Positions 10,793 through 18,516 of a DNA stretch of 64,000 nucleotides are shown in pieces. The notes under the pieces were generated by a model, which did not search any database, was not told the DNA's origin, and saw nothing but the letters and a program-made list of their open reading frames with translations. The stretch is from assembly GCA_947499005.1 (NCBI GenBank), contig CANMML010000001.1, positions 248,001 through 312,000 of the forward strand. The letters run 5' to 3'. Source of the stretch: an uncultured Aquimarina sp. Its GTDB lineage: Bacteria; Bacteroidota; Bacteroidia; Flavobacteriales; Flavobacteriaceae. A program made the translations under genes and the position numbers. Each line of letters starts with the position of its first letter. The first letter of the stretch is position 1.

Positions 10793-11176
10793 ATGGTATT
10801 AAAATTGATGTCTAAAGTTGTTGCAGTTGCTTATTCCTTGTTTATTGTATACGCTTCTTTAGGTAAATATGTTACAGGAATTATTCCGAAGGATATAAAT
10901 GGAGGAGATAAAATAGCACACTTTGGAGCTTATTTTGTGCTTGTCTTAGTGTGGTCAATTGTCGTTAAATTGAACCAGAAAAGAGAAGCCTGGAAGCCTT
11001 CGTTGCATTATGTAGTTATAGGAGGGTTGTTGTTAGGTCTTTTAATGGAGATTAGTCAATATGTTTTTACCTCGTATAGACAGATGGATTGGCTTGATAT
11101 GGTGGCGAATAGTGTCGGAGTGTTCCTAGGATATTTACTTAGTATTAAATTTATCCTTAAGGGTAAAAAACAGTAA
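10793..11176 (+). CDS. VanZ-like family membrane protein
   Basis: A 127-residue protein with about four hydrophobic segments and the VanZ-family pattern: GGDKIAHFGAYFVL early, then a LLGLLMEISQY motif, a DWLDMVANSVGVFLGYL motif and a basic C-terminus. VanZ itself raises teicoplanin resistance by an unclear mechanism; for this chromosomal homologue no substrate is known and resistance should not be inferred. The ATG lies 3 nt after the sprA stop, so it is probably translated from the sprA transcript, a pairing common in Flavobacteriaceae. Confidence 0.88.
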   Translation: MVLKLMSKVVAVAYSLFIVYASLGKYVTGIIPKDINGGDKIAHFGAYFVLVLVWSIVVKLNQKREAWKPSLHYVVIGGLLLGLLMEISQYVFTSYRQMDWLDMVANSVGVFLGYLLSIKFILKGKKQ

Positions 11177-11238
11177 TACTAATTTTTTGATATGAAAATA
11201 AAATAGCTATTTTAGCTATCGCGAAATAAGACCCTAAT

Positions 11239-11976
11239 ATGGAAGTAAAAAAGAATCCAAAGAAAGACTTGCGCAAGAAGAGTATTATCTTCTTTCAAGC
11301 GGGTTTGATCTTAGTGTTACTACTTACTTGGAGAGCTTTGGAGCGTAAAAGTTTTACGCGAGAAGCAATCAAGCAAGAGATTGAAGACATTGTAGAAGAC
11401 ATTGAAGAAGAAATTCCGATCACAAAAGTGGTGTTTCGTAGACCACCTCCGCCACCGCCACCGCCACCATCTATGGAAATTGTGGAAGTAGTAGAGGATG
11501 ACGAGCCAGAACCAGAAACGGTATTTGAAGATACGGATGTTGATGAAGATGAAGATATTCCTGATGAAGTGCCTGACTTTTCTGATGTTGATGAAGGAGA
11601 AGGAGAGGAAATCATCGGAGATGTACCTTTTCATGTAATTGAAGAATCTGCGATTTTCCCTGGATGTGAGAGAGAAAGATCTCCACAAGCAAGAAAAGAT
11701 TGTTTTAGTAAGAAATTGGATAAGATTATCCAAAGAAAGTTTAATACTGATATCGCAGAAGAGATTGGTTTAAGTGGTGTGCAAAGGATTTATGTGACTT
11801 TCAAGATCGATAAGACAGGAAAAGTTACTAACATTCAAGCAAAAGCTAAACATCCTAGATTACAAAAAGAAGCTATTCGTGTAATTAATTTGTTGCCAAA
11901 AATGACACCTGGTAAGCAAAGAAAGAAGCCAGTAGCTATGACGTTTACAAAACCAATTACATTCCGCGTAGAATAG
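11239..11976 (+). CDS. tonB: Energy transducer TonB
   Basis: Inner-membrane anchored periplasmic protein that passes proton-motive energy to TonB-dependent outer-membrane receptors. The 245 residues contain a cytoplasmic basic N-terminus (KKNPKKDLRKKS), one transmembrane helix (about residues 15-33), a proline run (RRPPPPPPPPPS, near 72-83), a long acidic linker rich in Asp/Glu up to about 130, and the C-terminal TonB domain (SGVQRIYVTFKIDKTGKVTNI through AIRVINLLPKMTPGKQ). The spelling of the proline run (CCGCCACCG) gives meaningless Trp/Arg-rich and Gly-rich frames on the other strand. The gene begins 62 nt after the VanZ-like gene and ends at a good terminator. No exbB/exbD are nearby. Confidence 0.93.
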   Translation: MEVKKNPKKDLRKKSIIFFQAGLILVLLLTWRALERKSFTREAIKQEIEDIVEDIEEEIPITKVVFRRPPPPPPPPPSMEIVEVVEDDEPEPETVFEDTDVDEDEDIPDEVPDFSDVDEGEGEEIIGDVPFHVIEESAIFPGCERERSPQARKDCFSKKLDKIIQRKFNTDIAEEIGLSGVQRIYVTFKIDKTGKVTNIQAKAKHPRLQKEAIRVINLLPKMTPGKQRKKPVAMTFTKPITFRVE

Positions 11977-11999
11977 TAGTTGTCAAATAATATTTGAAA

Positions 12000-12028
12000 C
12001 CTCGACTGAAGTTCAGCCGAGGTTTTTT
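12000..12028 (+). terminator. Rho-independent terminator after tonB
   Basis: An almost perfect stem (CCTCGACTGA / TCAGCCGAGG, one A-C mismatch) with a 3-nt loop is followed by six T. It lies 24 nt after the tonB stop. Confidence 0.88.
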
Positions 12029-12069
12029 GTTTATACATTAACTATTGATATGTTAATACATTGATTCGT

Positions 12070-12101
12070 TTTGTCAGTATAAGGGGTATACAGTATCTTT
12101 G
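12070..12101 (+). promoter_or_regulatory. Bacteroidota-type promoter for the ctaB/cox operon
   Basis: TTTG at 12070-12073 and TATCTTTG at 12094-12101 are separated by 20 nt. This matches the Bacteroidota sigma consensus TTTG-N19/20-TAnnTTTG at both boxes. Expected RNA start near 12108, about 26 nt before the ctaB start. Confidence 0.8.
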
Positions 12102-12133
12102 TCGCCCTATTTTAAGCAATTAAATTTTTAGCA

Positions 12134-13030
12134 TTGGCTACCACTTCGGTTTCGGCAGATAATACAAGTTTTATCAAAGAATTTGCAGTACTTACAAAAG
12201 TAAAGCTATCTGTATATGTCCTTTTTTCATCTATAGCAGGATATTTATTAGCAGTTGATACTGTTAATTTTGTAGATCTATTGATTTTATGCGTAGGTGG
12301 TTATGCTATGGTCGGAGCTTCTAATGCTTTTAATCAGGTTATCGAAAGAGATTTAGATAAGTTGATGAAGCGTACGAAAGACAGGCCTGTAGCTAGTGGT
12401 CGAATGTCTGTAAATACGGCTTTGACAATTGCTTGCCTTTTAACTATCCTTGGTATTACATTATTGTATGTGCTTAATCCAAAATCTGCAATGTTTGGAG
12501 CCATATCTATTTTTAGTTATGTAAGTCTTTATACACCTTTAAAAACAAAGACACCTTTAGCTGTATTTGTTGGTGCCATTCCAGGAGCTATTCCGTTCAT
12601 GTTAGGCTGGGTAGCGGCTACAGGGAATTTTGGAATTGAAGCAGGAACTTTGTTTATGATACAGTTCTTCTGGCAATTTCCGCATTTTTGGGCAATAGGA
12701 TGGTTTTTGTATGAAGACTATCAAAGAGGTGGTTTCTTTATGTTGCCTACAGGAAAGAAAGATAAAATTACAGTCACCCAGATTATTATATACTCTATTT
12801 GGACGATTGTTTGTTCTATTTTGCCTGTATTTGGTAAAACAGGTTCATTACACATTTCTATATATGCAGCTGTTATAGTATTGTTATTAGGATTGTGGAT
12901 GCTACAAAAAGGGATAGTTTTGTATAAATCTAGAACTGCCGAAGATGCGAAGAAACTAATGCTAGTAAGTGTTAGTTATATTAGTCTGTTGCAGATAGTT
13001 TACGTAGTAGATAAATTTATATTTAATTAA
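12134..13030 (+). CDS. ctaB: Protoheme IX farnesyltransferase (heme O synthase)
   Basis: Integral membrane prenyltransferase of the UbiA superfamily that adds a farnesyl group to heme B to make heme O, the precursor of the heme A/O cofactor of the terminal oxidase. The 298 residues show the Asp-rich site NAFNQVIERDLDKLMKRTKDRP (given here as its core) and many transmembrane helices, plus the second loop DYQRGGFFMLPTGKKD. The start is TTG at 12134: an in-frame stop lies at 12113 and no other start codon occurs before the first helix. It sits just downstream of a strong promoter and heads the cox3-cox3-cox4 gene set, so it is dedicated to oxidase biogenesis. Also called cyoE. Confidence 0.94.
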   Translation: MATTSVSADNTSFIKEFAVLTKVKLSVYVLFSSIAGYLLAVDTVNFVDLLILCVGGYAMVGASNAFNQVIERDLDKLMKRTKDRPVASGRMSVNTALTIACLLTILGITLLYVLNPKSAMFGAISIFSYVSLYTPLKTKTPLAVFVGAIPGAIPFMLGWVAATGNFGIEAGTLFMIQFFWQFPHFWAIGWFLYEDYQRGGFFMLPTGKKDKITVTQIIIYSIWTIVCSILPVFGKTGSLHISIYAAVIVLLLGLWMLQKGIVLYKSRTAEDAKKLMLVSVSYISLLQIVYVVDKFIFN

Positions 13031-13074
13031 AATTTTAATTGTTTAGGCGATACAGCTTAGCGCTTTCAAGATAA

Positions 13075-13653
13075 ATGGATTTAACGGAAGGGACATTACA
13101 GGAAAAAACAGCAAGAGCTAAAAAGAACATGATGTGGTTTGCTATGCTTAGCATGTTTATGACTTTTGCAGGGTTAACAAGTGCGTATATAGTGAGTTCA
13201 GAACGAAAAGATTGGATTGATAATTTTATTTTTCCTTCTTCTTTCTATATAAGTCTATCGGTATTGATTATAAGTAGTGTGCTTTTTTATTTGTTTAAGA
13301 AAGCAATTAAAACAGGGAAGAGAAGTACAGCTACCACTCTTTTGTTAGCGACTTTTGTTTCGGCTACGATTTTTGTGGTATTACAATTTAAAGGTTTTGG
13401 GGAGATTATTGCCCAAGGGTTTTATCCAACAGGTAGTGCAGCTACAGTTACAACCTCTTTTATTTATGCAATTGTCTTTGTGCATTTGCTGCATATTTTT
13501 GGGGGGGTGATAGTGCTTACCGTCGTTTTAATTAAGCATTTAAAAGGAAAATATACCCAAGAGAATTACCTTGGAGTCCAGCTGGCAGAAATGTATTGGC
13601 ATTTTGTTGATGTCTTGTGGATTTATCTCTTCGGTTTTTTATTATTTATGTAA
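13075..13653 (+). CDS. Cytochrome c oxidase subunit III family protein (short paralogue)
   Basis: Heme-copper oxidase subunit III, an integral membrane subunit of the terminal oxidase. The 192 residues have about five hydrophobic helices and the subunit III signatures MFMTFAGLTSAYIV and the C-terminal LAEMYWHFVDVLWIYLFGFLLF. The ATG at 13075 follows ctaB by 44 nt. Flavobacteriaceae usually carry two adjacent subunit III genes, a short one and a long one, as here. I infer that both belong to one caa3-type oxidase whose subunits I and II are encoded elsewhere. Confidence 0.92.
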   Translation: MDLTEGTLQEKTARAKKNMMWFAMLSMFMTFAGLTSAYIVSSERKDWIDNFIFPSSFYISLSVLIISSVLFYLFKKAIKTGKRSTATTLLLATFVSATIFVVLQFKGFGEIIAQGFYPTGSAATVTTSFIYAIVFVHLLHIFGGVIVLTVVLIKHLKGKYTQENYLGVQLAEMYWHFVDVLWIYLFGFLLFM

Positions 13654-13674
13654 GGAAAATATATTGCGAATCCT

Positions 13675-13682
13675 TACTTTTG
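13675..13682 (+). promoter_or_regulatory. Possible internal -7 box before the long cox3
   Basis: TACTTTTG fits TAnnTTTG and lies 29 nt before the ATG at 13712. No TTTG is seen at the right distance upstream, so it could be chance. Confidence 0.35.
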
Positions 13683-13711
13683 CAACATTAGAAAAAAATA
13701 GTTTTTATAAT

Positions 13712-14698
13712 ATGAGTACAACTGTTCTTAAAACAGGAACTGAAGGAAGCATCTGGGGCGGTGGAGAAGACGTTCAGCCTTTGAAAGCTAGCTACGGAAA
13801 ATTGATGATGTGGTTCTTCATTTTATCTGATGCACTTACATTTTCAGGTTTCTTAGCAGCATATGGTTTTTCAAGATTCAAGTTTATTGATTCTTGGCCA
13901 ATAGCAGATGAAGTTTTTAATCACTTTCCGTTCTTACATGGTGTCGATGCACCGATGTACTACGTAGCATTGATGACTTTTATTTTAATTTTCTCTTCTG
14001 TAACTATGGTATTAGCAGTAGATGCTGGTCACCATATGAAGAAAAATAAAGTAGTCACTTACATGGCTTTAACAATTCTTGGAGGATTTATTTTCTTAGG
14101 ATCTCAGGCTTGGGAGTGGAAAAACTTTATCAAAGGAGAATACGGAGCTATCGAAACTAAAGGAAGACAGATTCTTCAATTAGTAGATACTGATGGGCAC
14201 CGAGTTAAAGTTTCTGAAATTGCTATAGCTTCTCACTCAGATAGAGTACAACACGAAGGAAAGAATGGTCTTTGGTACGAGAGCGAATCGAAGTTACCAT
14301 CATATACTGTAGAAGAGGTGATCGCTGGAGTTGAAGCTAATCCAAATGTATTGGTAAGAACTCAAATTCTAAATGAAGAAGGAGAGAAAACAGTATTGTC
14401 TAGAGCAGCATCTATTGCGAAATTGAAGAAAGATGGAGCTTTAGTCGTAGAAGGAGCTAATCTTGTAAGAAATGAGTACGGAAGCCCGTTATTCGCAGAT
14501 TTCTTTTTCTTTATTACTGGATTCCACGGATTCCACGTATTTACTGGTGTAATGATCAATATTGTAATTTTCTTTAATGTATTATTAGGTACATATGAGA
14601 AAAGAGGTCACTACGAGATGGTAGAAAAAGTAGGGTTATACTGGCACTTTGTAGATCTTGTATGGGTGTTTGTATTTACATTCTTCTACTTGGTATAA
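13712..14698 (+). CDS. Cytochrome c oxidase subunit III (long paralogue with a ~115-residue loop insertion)
   Basis: Second subunit III of the terminal oxidase, 328 residues. The open frame reaches back to 13571, but the first 47 codons overlap the previous gene and read as its shadow; ATG 13712 (MSTTVLKTGTEGS) gives a sensible start. Helices around residues 28-50, 80-100 and 113-133 are followed by a hydrophilic stretch of about 115 residues (roughly 141-258, starting GEYGAIETKGRQ), then two more helices carrying FFFFITGFHGFHVFTG and the end motif YWHFVDLVWVFVFTFFYLV. The inserted segment is not in mitochondrial-type subunit III and must form an extramembrane domain. It is followed 26 nt later by the subunit IV gene. 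Confidence 0.93.
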   Translation: MSTTVLKTGTEGSIWGGGEDVQPLKASYGKLMMWFFILSDALTFSGFLAAYGFSRFKFIDSWPIADEVFNHFPFLHGVDAPMYYVALMTFILIFSSVTMVLAVDAGHHMKKNKVVTYMALTILGGFIFLGSQAWEWKNFIKGEYGAIETKGRQILQLVDTDGHRVKVSEIAIASHSDRVQHEGKNGLWYESESKLPSYTVEEVIAGVEANPNVLVRTQILNEEGEKTVLSRAASIAKLKKDGALVVEGANLVRNEYGSPLFADFFFFITGFHGFHVFTGVMINIVIFFNVLLGTYEKRGHYEMVEKVGLYWHFVDLVWVFVFTFFYLV

Positions 14699-14724
14699 TT
14701 TATTATTAAAAAGAAAGAAAAGAA

Positions 14725-15081
14725 ATGGCACACGATATAGCACACCACGAATCTAATACCAAAAGAATTTGGAATGTATTTTGGTTACTTTCTGCAGTTA
14801 CGATTGTAGAAGTTGTATTAGGTATTTTCAAACCAGATGTACTTAATAATGTAGTATTAGGAATGAAAATCTTAAACTGGATTTTTATTATTTTGACACT
14901 TTATAAAGCATACTTAATTACATGGGCATTCATGCACATGGAAGGAGAAGCAAAAGGATTACGTCGTTCAGTAGTTTGGACAGGAGTCTTTTTAGTATGC
15001 TACTTACTCTTTATTCTATTAACAGAAGGAGATTATGTTCATGAAGTATTTAACAAAGGATATAAAGCTTGGGATTTTTAA
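14725..15081 (+). CDS. Cytochrome C oxidase subunit IV family protein
   Basis: Small membrane subunit of a bacterial caa3-type oxidase (prokaryotic subunit IV family, CtaF-like). The 118 residues have three predicted helices (NVFWLLSAVTIVEVVLGIF, a second around 50-75, and VVWTGVFLVCYLLFILL) and a His-rich N-terminus (MAHDIAHHES). It contains the family pattern TWAFMHMEGE after the second helix. It is the last gene of the ctaB-cox3-cox3-cox4 set and ends 21 nt before a strong terminator. Confidence 0.9.
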   Translation: MAHDIAHHESNTKRIWNVFWLLSAVTIVEVVLGIFKPDVLNNVVLGMKILNWIFIILTLYKAYLITWAFMHMEGEAKGLRRSVVWTGVFLVCYLLFILLTEGDYVHEVFNKGYKAWDF

Positions 15082-15102
15082 TCGAAGCTTACTAGAATAA
15101 AT

Positions 15103-15131
15103 AAAAAGCCTGCAATTTGCAGGCTTTTTTT
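15103..15131 (+). terminator. Rho-independent terminator of the cox operon
   Basis: AAAAAGCCTGCAA / TTGCAGGCTTTTT forms a perfect stem ending in a T run, 22 nt after the subunit IV stop codon. The A-rich left arm would let it act on the other strand too. Confidence 0.92.
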
Positions 15132-15192
15132 ATATCTATATTTTAGCCCCATCAGTTTTATTGGTCTTAGGAATATTAGGGCAAATACATTT

Positions 15193-15404
15193 AACCCGCA
15201 TTCTGCATTAGAAAATCTATTCCGTATCGAAATCTCTGCAAAATCAAACGCTTCGCTGCATTTTTTGATTTAACCATAACGGTGCTATGCTAAAATCAAG
15301 AAAACACTTGATTTTATTGAGCTTTCAATACTCATAACGAAGTTCTAATGCATAATGCGGGTTTAACTTTTTATACGATTTGCTGATAAGAATTTCGTAT
15401 TAAT
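15193..15404. repeat. Composite palindromic intergenic repeat, copy A
   Basis: A 21-bp inverted repeat (15193-15213 and 15343-15363, one mismatch; arm core CCCGCATTNTGCATTAGAA) brackets 129 bp that itself holds smaller hairpins: AAATCAAA/TTTGATTT near 15244-15273 and AAAATCAAG/CTTGATTTT near 15292-15315. Next to it at 15377-15404 is a 28-bp segment (GATTTGCTGATAAGAATTTC...) found again, identical, at 45764-45791. No ORF of note. The architecture suggests a non-autonomous, MITE- or REP-like element, without any visible transposase. The remaining intergenic bases up to 15459 show nothing else. Confidence 0.65.
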
Positions 15405-15459
15405 GCTTAATTGGTATAAATATCACTCTTGAGGGTGGTTTACTTTTTTTTCGGAGTTA

Positions 15460-15467
15460 TAATTTTG
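15460..15467 (+). promoter_or_regulatory. Possible promoter -7 box before the secreted hydrolase
   Basis: TAATTTTG (TAnnTTTG form) lies 16 nt before the ATG at 15484. No clear -33 TTTG was found. Confidence 0.35.
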
Positions 15468-15483
15468 TAAATAACGTACTACA

Positions 15484-16653
15484 ATGAGAAACACAGATAC
15501 TTTTTTTAAGATAGCGGTTGTATTTCTATTCCTATTTTCAAGTTCTAGAAGTGTGATTTTAGCTCAATCAAAATGGAGAAGATGTTCTTCTTTATATGGA
15601 ATGAGGGCAAAGCGCATATATCATGAAAGGAACGAGCATTCCGTAAGAGTATTTGTCGATAAAGAAGGTGGCTACTATCCCGAGTATTACATTAAAGATA
15701 ATAGTTTAAAAAGGGCTAACAATTCATTATTAGAATGGTATCGTACTCATGAGGATGACTTTAAGGTTATATGTCAAGAATATGAGATTCCATCATCTTT
15801 AAGATTTGACGAGAAAGTAGCGTTGTTGAATGAAACTATAGAAAGAGGCTATTTAGAAGAAATCAATAAAAAACTAGAGGGTTACGATAATGTCGTCATA
15901 TTGATTCATGGGTTTAGAAAAAAAGTTTACGGATCGAGAAAGGATAGATATTCCACCAAGGACAATATTGATTTTCAGAAAGGATTAGAGGCTTTAGAAG
16001 GGAAGAGTCTCTTTGTTGAAGTTTATTGGGATAGTACGTATGCATATTTGTTACAGGGGATTGGAAAAAGAGGATTCAAATTGTTTGAAGAGCAAGCCAT
16101 TCCCAATGCAAATGTCGTAGGGTATCAATTACGTTCTCTGATTGCAGGGATTAAAGCAGAAGAGCTAAATGTTTTCACGCATAGCTTGGGAGCTAGAGTG
16201 ATTGCAAATACATTATTCAATGTTTCAAAAGATCAAACAGCACCAACGCCTTCTCAAAAAAATATTTCAATATGCCTAGTAGCGCCTGCGATAGGTAGCG
16301 AGATATTCAAAAATTATTACAATAGAAATACACATTTAGACTTTAATAAAGAAGATAATTACAGGTTAGCAATACAGTACAATAAGCATGATTTTGTGTT
16401 GTTAAAAGACATTCCGTTTACTTGGGGGGCGAGTGTGTATTCTAGAGGAAACACGGCATTAGGGTTAAATTATGAAGGAGATGTAACTAAGTTGCAGCAG
16501 TTATTTTTAAGTCAGTTTACAGGCTCTAAGGTTCCTATAGCTATAGATACAAGTATTTCGAATGACAATGAGCCTTTAGAGTGTCATTTGGTTCGTTGTT
16601 ATACCGAAAATAGAATGTTTGAGAAAGTACTAGATTTTTATAATAACCAATGA
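15484..16653 (+). CDS. Secreted alpha/beta hydrolase (DUF900-like)
   Basis: A 389-residue protein with an N-terminal signal peptide (FFKIAVVFLFLFSSSRSVILAQ) and an alpha/beta-hydrolase core. The oxyanion-side strand reads NVVILIHGFRKK (near residue 140) and the nucleophile elbow reads NVFTHSLGARVIANTLF (near 238), giving Ser in a T-H-S-L-G motif; SICLVAPAIGS follows on the next strand. The spacing and the long first loop resemble the DUF900/esterase-like group. The acid and His of the triad are not certain; NKHDFVLLK near 300 may hold them. Substrate unknown, probably an ester or acyl group outside the cytoplasm. It stands alone after a repeat element. Confidence 0.72.
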   Translation: MRNTDTFFKIAVVFLFLFSSSRSVILAQSKWRRCSSLYGMRAKRIYHERNEHSVRVFVDKEGGYYPEYYIKDNSLKRANNSLLEWYRTHEDDFKVICQEYEIPSSLRFDEKVALLNETIERGYLEEINKKLEGYDNVVILIHGFRKKVYGSRKDRYSTKDNIDFQKGLEALEGKSLFVEVYWDSTYAYLLQGIGKRGFKLFEEQAIPNANVVGYQLRSLIAGIKAEELNVFTHSLGARVIANTLFNVSKDQTAPTPSQKNISICLVAPAIGSEIFKNYYNRNTHLDFNKEDNYRLAIQYNKHDFVLLKDIPFTWGASVYSRGNTALGLNYEGDVTKLQQLFLSQFTGSKVPIAIDTSISNDNEPLECHLVRCYTENRMFEKVLDFYNNQ

Positions 16654-16780
16654 TATCCTAAAGCCATGCCAACAAAATATGTGTGTAATAACATAAAAGA
16701 ATCGAATCTTCGGTGAAGTAGTTTCTGCTTTGTAAATCATCTTTCGAACAATTATATAAACATTTTAAATTAAAAAAACT

Positions 16781-17662
16781 ATGAGAACAATATTAAAAGC
16801 GGTTGTAATAGCCATTTTATTGACTTCCTGTGCAGCGAACAAAGATTCGCGCTTTCGAAAAAATGAAGAGGTTGTAATGAATATGATCCCAGCCGATGGT
16901 GGGGTTTCGGGATTGACTGAAGGACAAGATGTAAAATCATTGGGGCTTAGTGGGGTGGCACTTGCTGTTGCAAATACGGTTGTTAAACTAGGGGTAAATC
17001 AGATAGGGAAGCAGTTGAAGAAAGAAGCACAGCAATATGAAGCAAAATATTTTGCATCGGTTGTACAAAGTGATTTTTATGAGGAGGTAGCTAAAGACAA
17101 CACATTCAAATTTAACTATGCTGGTTTTGAAATAATCAGAAAGGCTGGGAGTAAGAAGAGCGATTACAATGGAGAGAAGGAAACAGTAGCAACTTTAAAA
17201 TTTCAATTTGAAAATGCAGAAAATGGATCGGATAATTATTTCTATAGGTTAAAGCCAGTATCTGTGCTAGTTAATAAAACGAAAGCGAAATTAAGAGCTA
17301 AAGATCAAACTGTTGACTTGGTAGTAGATATTTCAATATATGGATACTGGGTAAATAAAGGAGTAGAATACCATTCTCAGAAAGTTGCCGAAACTTCATT
17401 TCCGATAAAGAATGTCAAACTAGGGGAGGAAAAAATTAATTTTGGAAATTTGACGAGTGATTGGTTAATGGCAGTTCCGGTCTCTACAGATAAAGACAAT
17501 AAGTATGTGGGAACTGGAAACTTCAAAATTATGGTTGAAGTGTCAGAGGTAGATGATTTTGGAGAGAAAGTAAATAAAGTAGCGACTTTTGTAAATGATA
17601 ATTCAGATCAAGCCATTGAGATTATTCAAGGGCAGTTAGGAAGTGAAGAAGAAGGTAACTGA
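16781..17662 (+). CDS. Lipoprotein of unknown function
   Basis: A 293-residue protein with a lipoprotein signal (MRTILKAVVIAILLTSCAAN; Cys at residue 17), so it is probably tethered to the inner or outer membrane. After a short Gly-rich stretch there is a hydrophobic/amphipathic segment (LGLSGVALAVANTVVKLGVNQIGKQ) and then a largely beta protein with charged repeats; no catalytic motif. I do not recognise a named family. It begins 127 nt after the hydrolase gene on the same strand and ends convergent with tsaB, so a shared transcript with the hydrolase is possible but not shown. Confidence 0.75.
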   Translation: MRTILKAVVIAILLTSCAANKDSRFRKNEEVVMNMIPADGGVSGLTEGQDVKSLGLSGVALAVANTVVKLGVNQIGKQLKKEAQQYEAKYFASVVQSDFYEEVAKDNTFKFNYAGFEIIRKAGSKKSDYNGEKETVATLKFQFENAENGSDNYFYRLKPVSVLVNKTKAKLRAKDQTVDLVVDISIYGYWVNKGVEYHSQKVAETSFPIKNVKLGEEKINFGNLTSDWLMAVPVSTDKDNKYVGTGNFKIMVEVSEVDDFGEKVNKVATFVNDNSDQAIEIIQGQLGSEEEGN

Positions 17663-17781
17663 AAAGAATATTTTATCAAATAATATGATTTAAACCCTAA
17701 AATGCGGTATACATATTTAGTCTAAAGTTTACGTTGTCCATAGGTTTTGTATCTGCTTAATCTAGGGTCAACTAAGAATAG

Positions 17782-18456
17782 TTATTTTTTCTTTGGAGGT
17801 GTTGTATGGAAATCTTTCAGGTAATAAGGTTCGAAATAAGCAACATCTTCAAAGTCTTCGTTTAGAAATTTACGATAAGCTAATTTTCCTAATTCTTTAG
17901 CAGAAGGGATAGCTTCCTCATTGAAATGGGCATTTTTAGAATCTATTAAATCTTTAAATTTTGAAACACCATTTCCTAAAAAATAACAATCTTTATTATC
18001 TAGGTAATTATTAAAACTTTGTTCGTCTAGGATTTTAGCTTCAGTAGGGGTGACAATCTGATGGTTTTGATCCAATACCGTAGTATATACCTCCATCCTT
18101 CTTGCATCAAGCATAGGTATTATATACCCGTTTTGAGCTTCCTGCTGTTGTGCTAGATTATCTAATGTGTTAATGCCTATTAATGGTATCCCTAACGAAT
18201 AGCACAGTCCTTTTGCGGTCGAAACTCCAATTCTTAACCCCGTATAAGATCCAGGTCCTTTACTAACAGCAATCGCTTCTAGGTCAGAAATTTTTAATTT
18301 GGCTTCTTCAATTATCTCATCAATAAATACATGTAAACTCTCGGCATGGGAGTAGCCTTTATCATTATCCTCCTTGATGGAAAGAAGAGTGTTTTTGTTG
18401 TAAATAGCTACAGAACAGTTTGTTGTACTTGTTTCTATGCAAATAATTTTTGCCAT
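17782..18456 (-). CDS. tsaB: tRNA threonylcarbamoyladenosine biosynthesis protein TsaB
   Basis: Scaffold and activator protein that pairs with TsaD (and TsaE) to install t6A at position 37 of ANN-decoding tRNAs. The 224 residues begin MAKIICIETSTTNCSVAIY, the ASKHA-fold phosphate-1 strand, followed by HAESLHVFIDEIIEE, the hallmark AVSKGPGSYTGLRIGVSTAKGLCYSL, and PMLDARRMEVYT. Length matches E. coli TsaB (231). The protein lacks the TsaD C-terminal part, as expected. A promoter with both boxes lies upstream on the minus strand. It is divergent from the next lipoprotein gene. Confidence 0.95.
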   Translation of the reverse strand: MAKIICIETSTTNCSVAIYNKNTLLSIKEDNDKGYSHAESLHVFIDEIIEEAKLKISDLEAIAVSKGPGSYTGLRIGVSTAKGLCYSLGIPLIGINTLDNLAQQQEAQNGYIIPMLDARRMEVYTTVLDQNHQIVTPTEAKILDEQSFNNYLDNKDCYFLGNGVSKFKDLIDSKNAHFNEEAIPSAKELGKLAYRKFLNEDFEDVAYFEPYYLKDFHTTPPKKK

Positions 18457-18474
18457 AATGTATTAATTGATCGA

Positions 18475-18506
18475 CAAAGGTACTATCTTTAGTAGAAATA
18501 AATCAA
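18475..18506 (-). promoter_or_regulatory. Promoter for tsaB
   Basis: Read on the minus strand, TACCTTTG (18482-18475) fits TAnnTTTG and a TTG core (18506-18504) lies 21 nt upstream of it. The -7 box ends 19 nt before the tsaB ATG. Confidence 0.5.
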
Positions 18507-18516
18507 TCAAAAATAT

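Noticed and set aside
10793-11176. VanZ homologue as antibiotic-resistance gene
   Set aside because: VanZ-like proteins are common chromosomal membrane proteins; there are no vanHAX or resistance genes here.
11295-11733. Minus-strand frames with Gly-rich and Trp/Arg-rich stretches opposite tonB
   Set aside because: They are shadows of the CCG/CCA-coded proline run and the acidic linker of TonB; no start context or family match.
13571-13711. Upstream extension of the long subunit III gene
   Set aside because: These 47 codons overlap the short subunit III gene in another frame and give no signal or helix of the family; ATG 13712 is a clear start.
15191-15404. CRISPR-like or phage attachment site
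   Set aside because: No regularly spaced repeats, no integrase and no tRNA; the element is palindromic and not an array.
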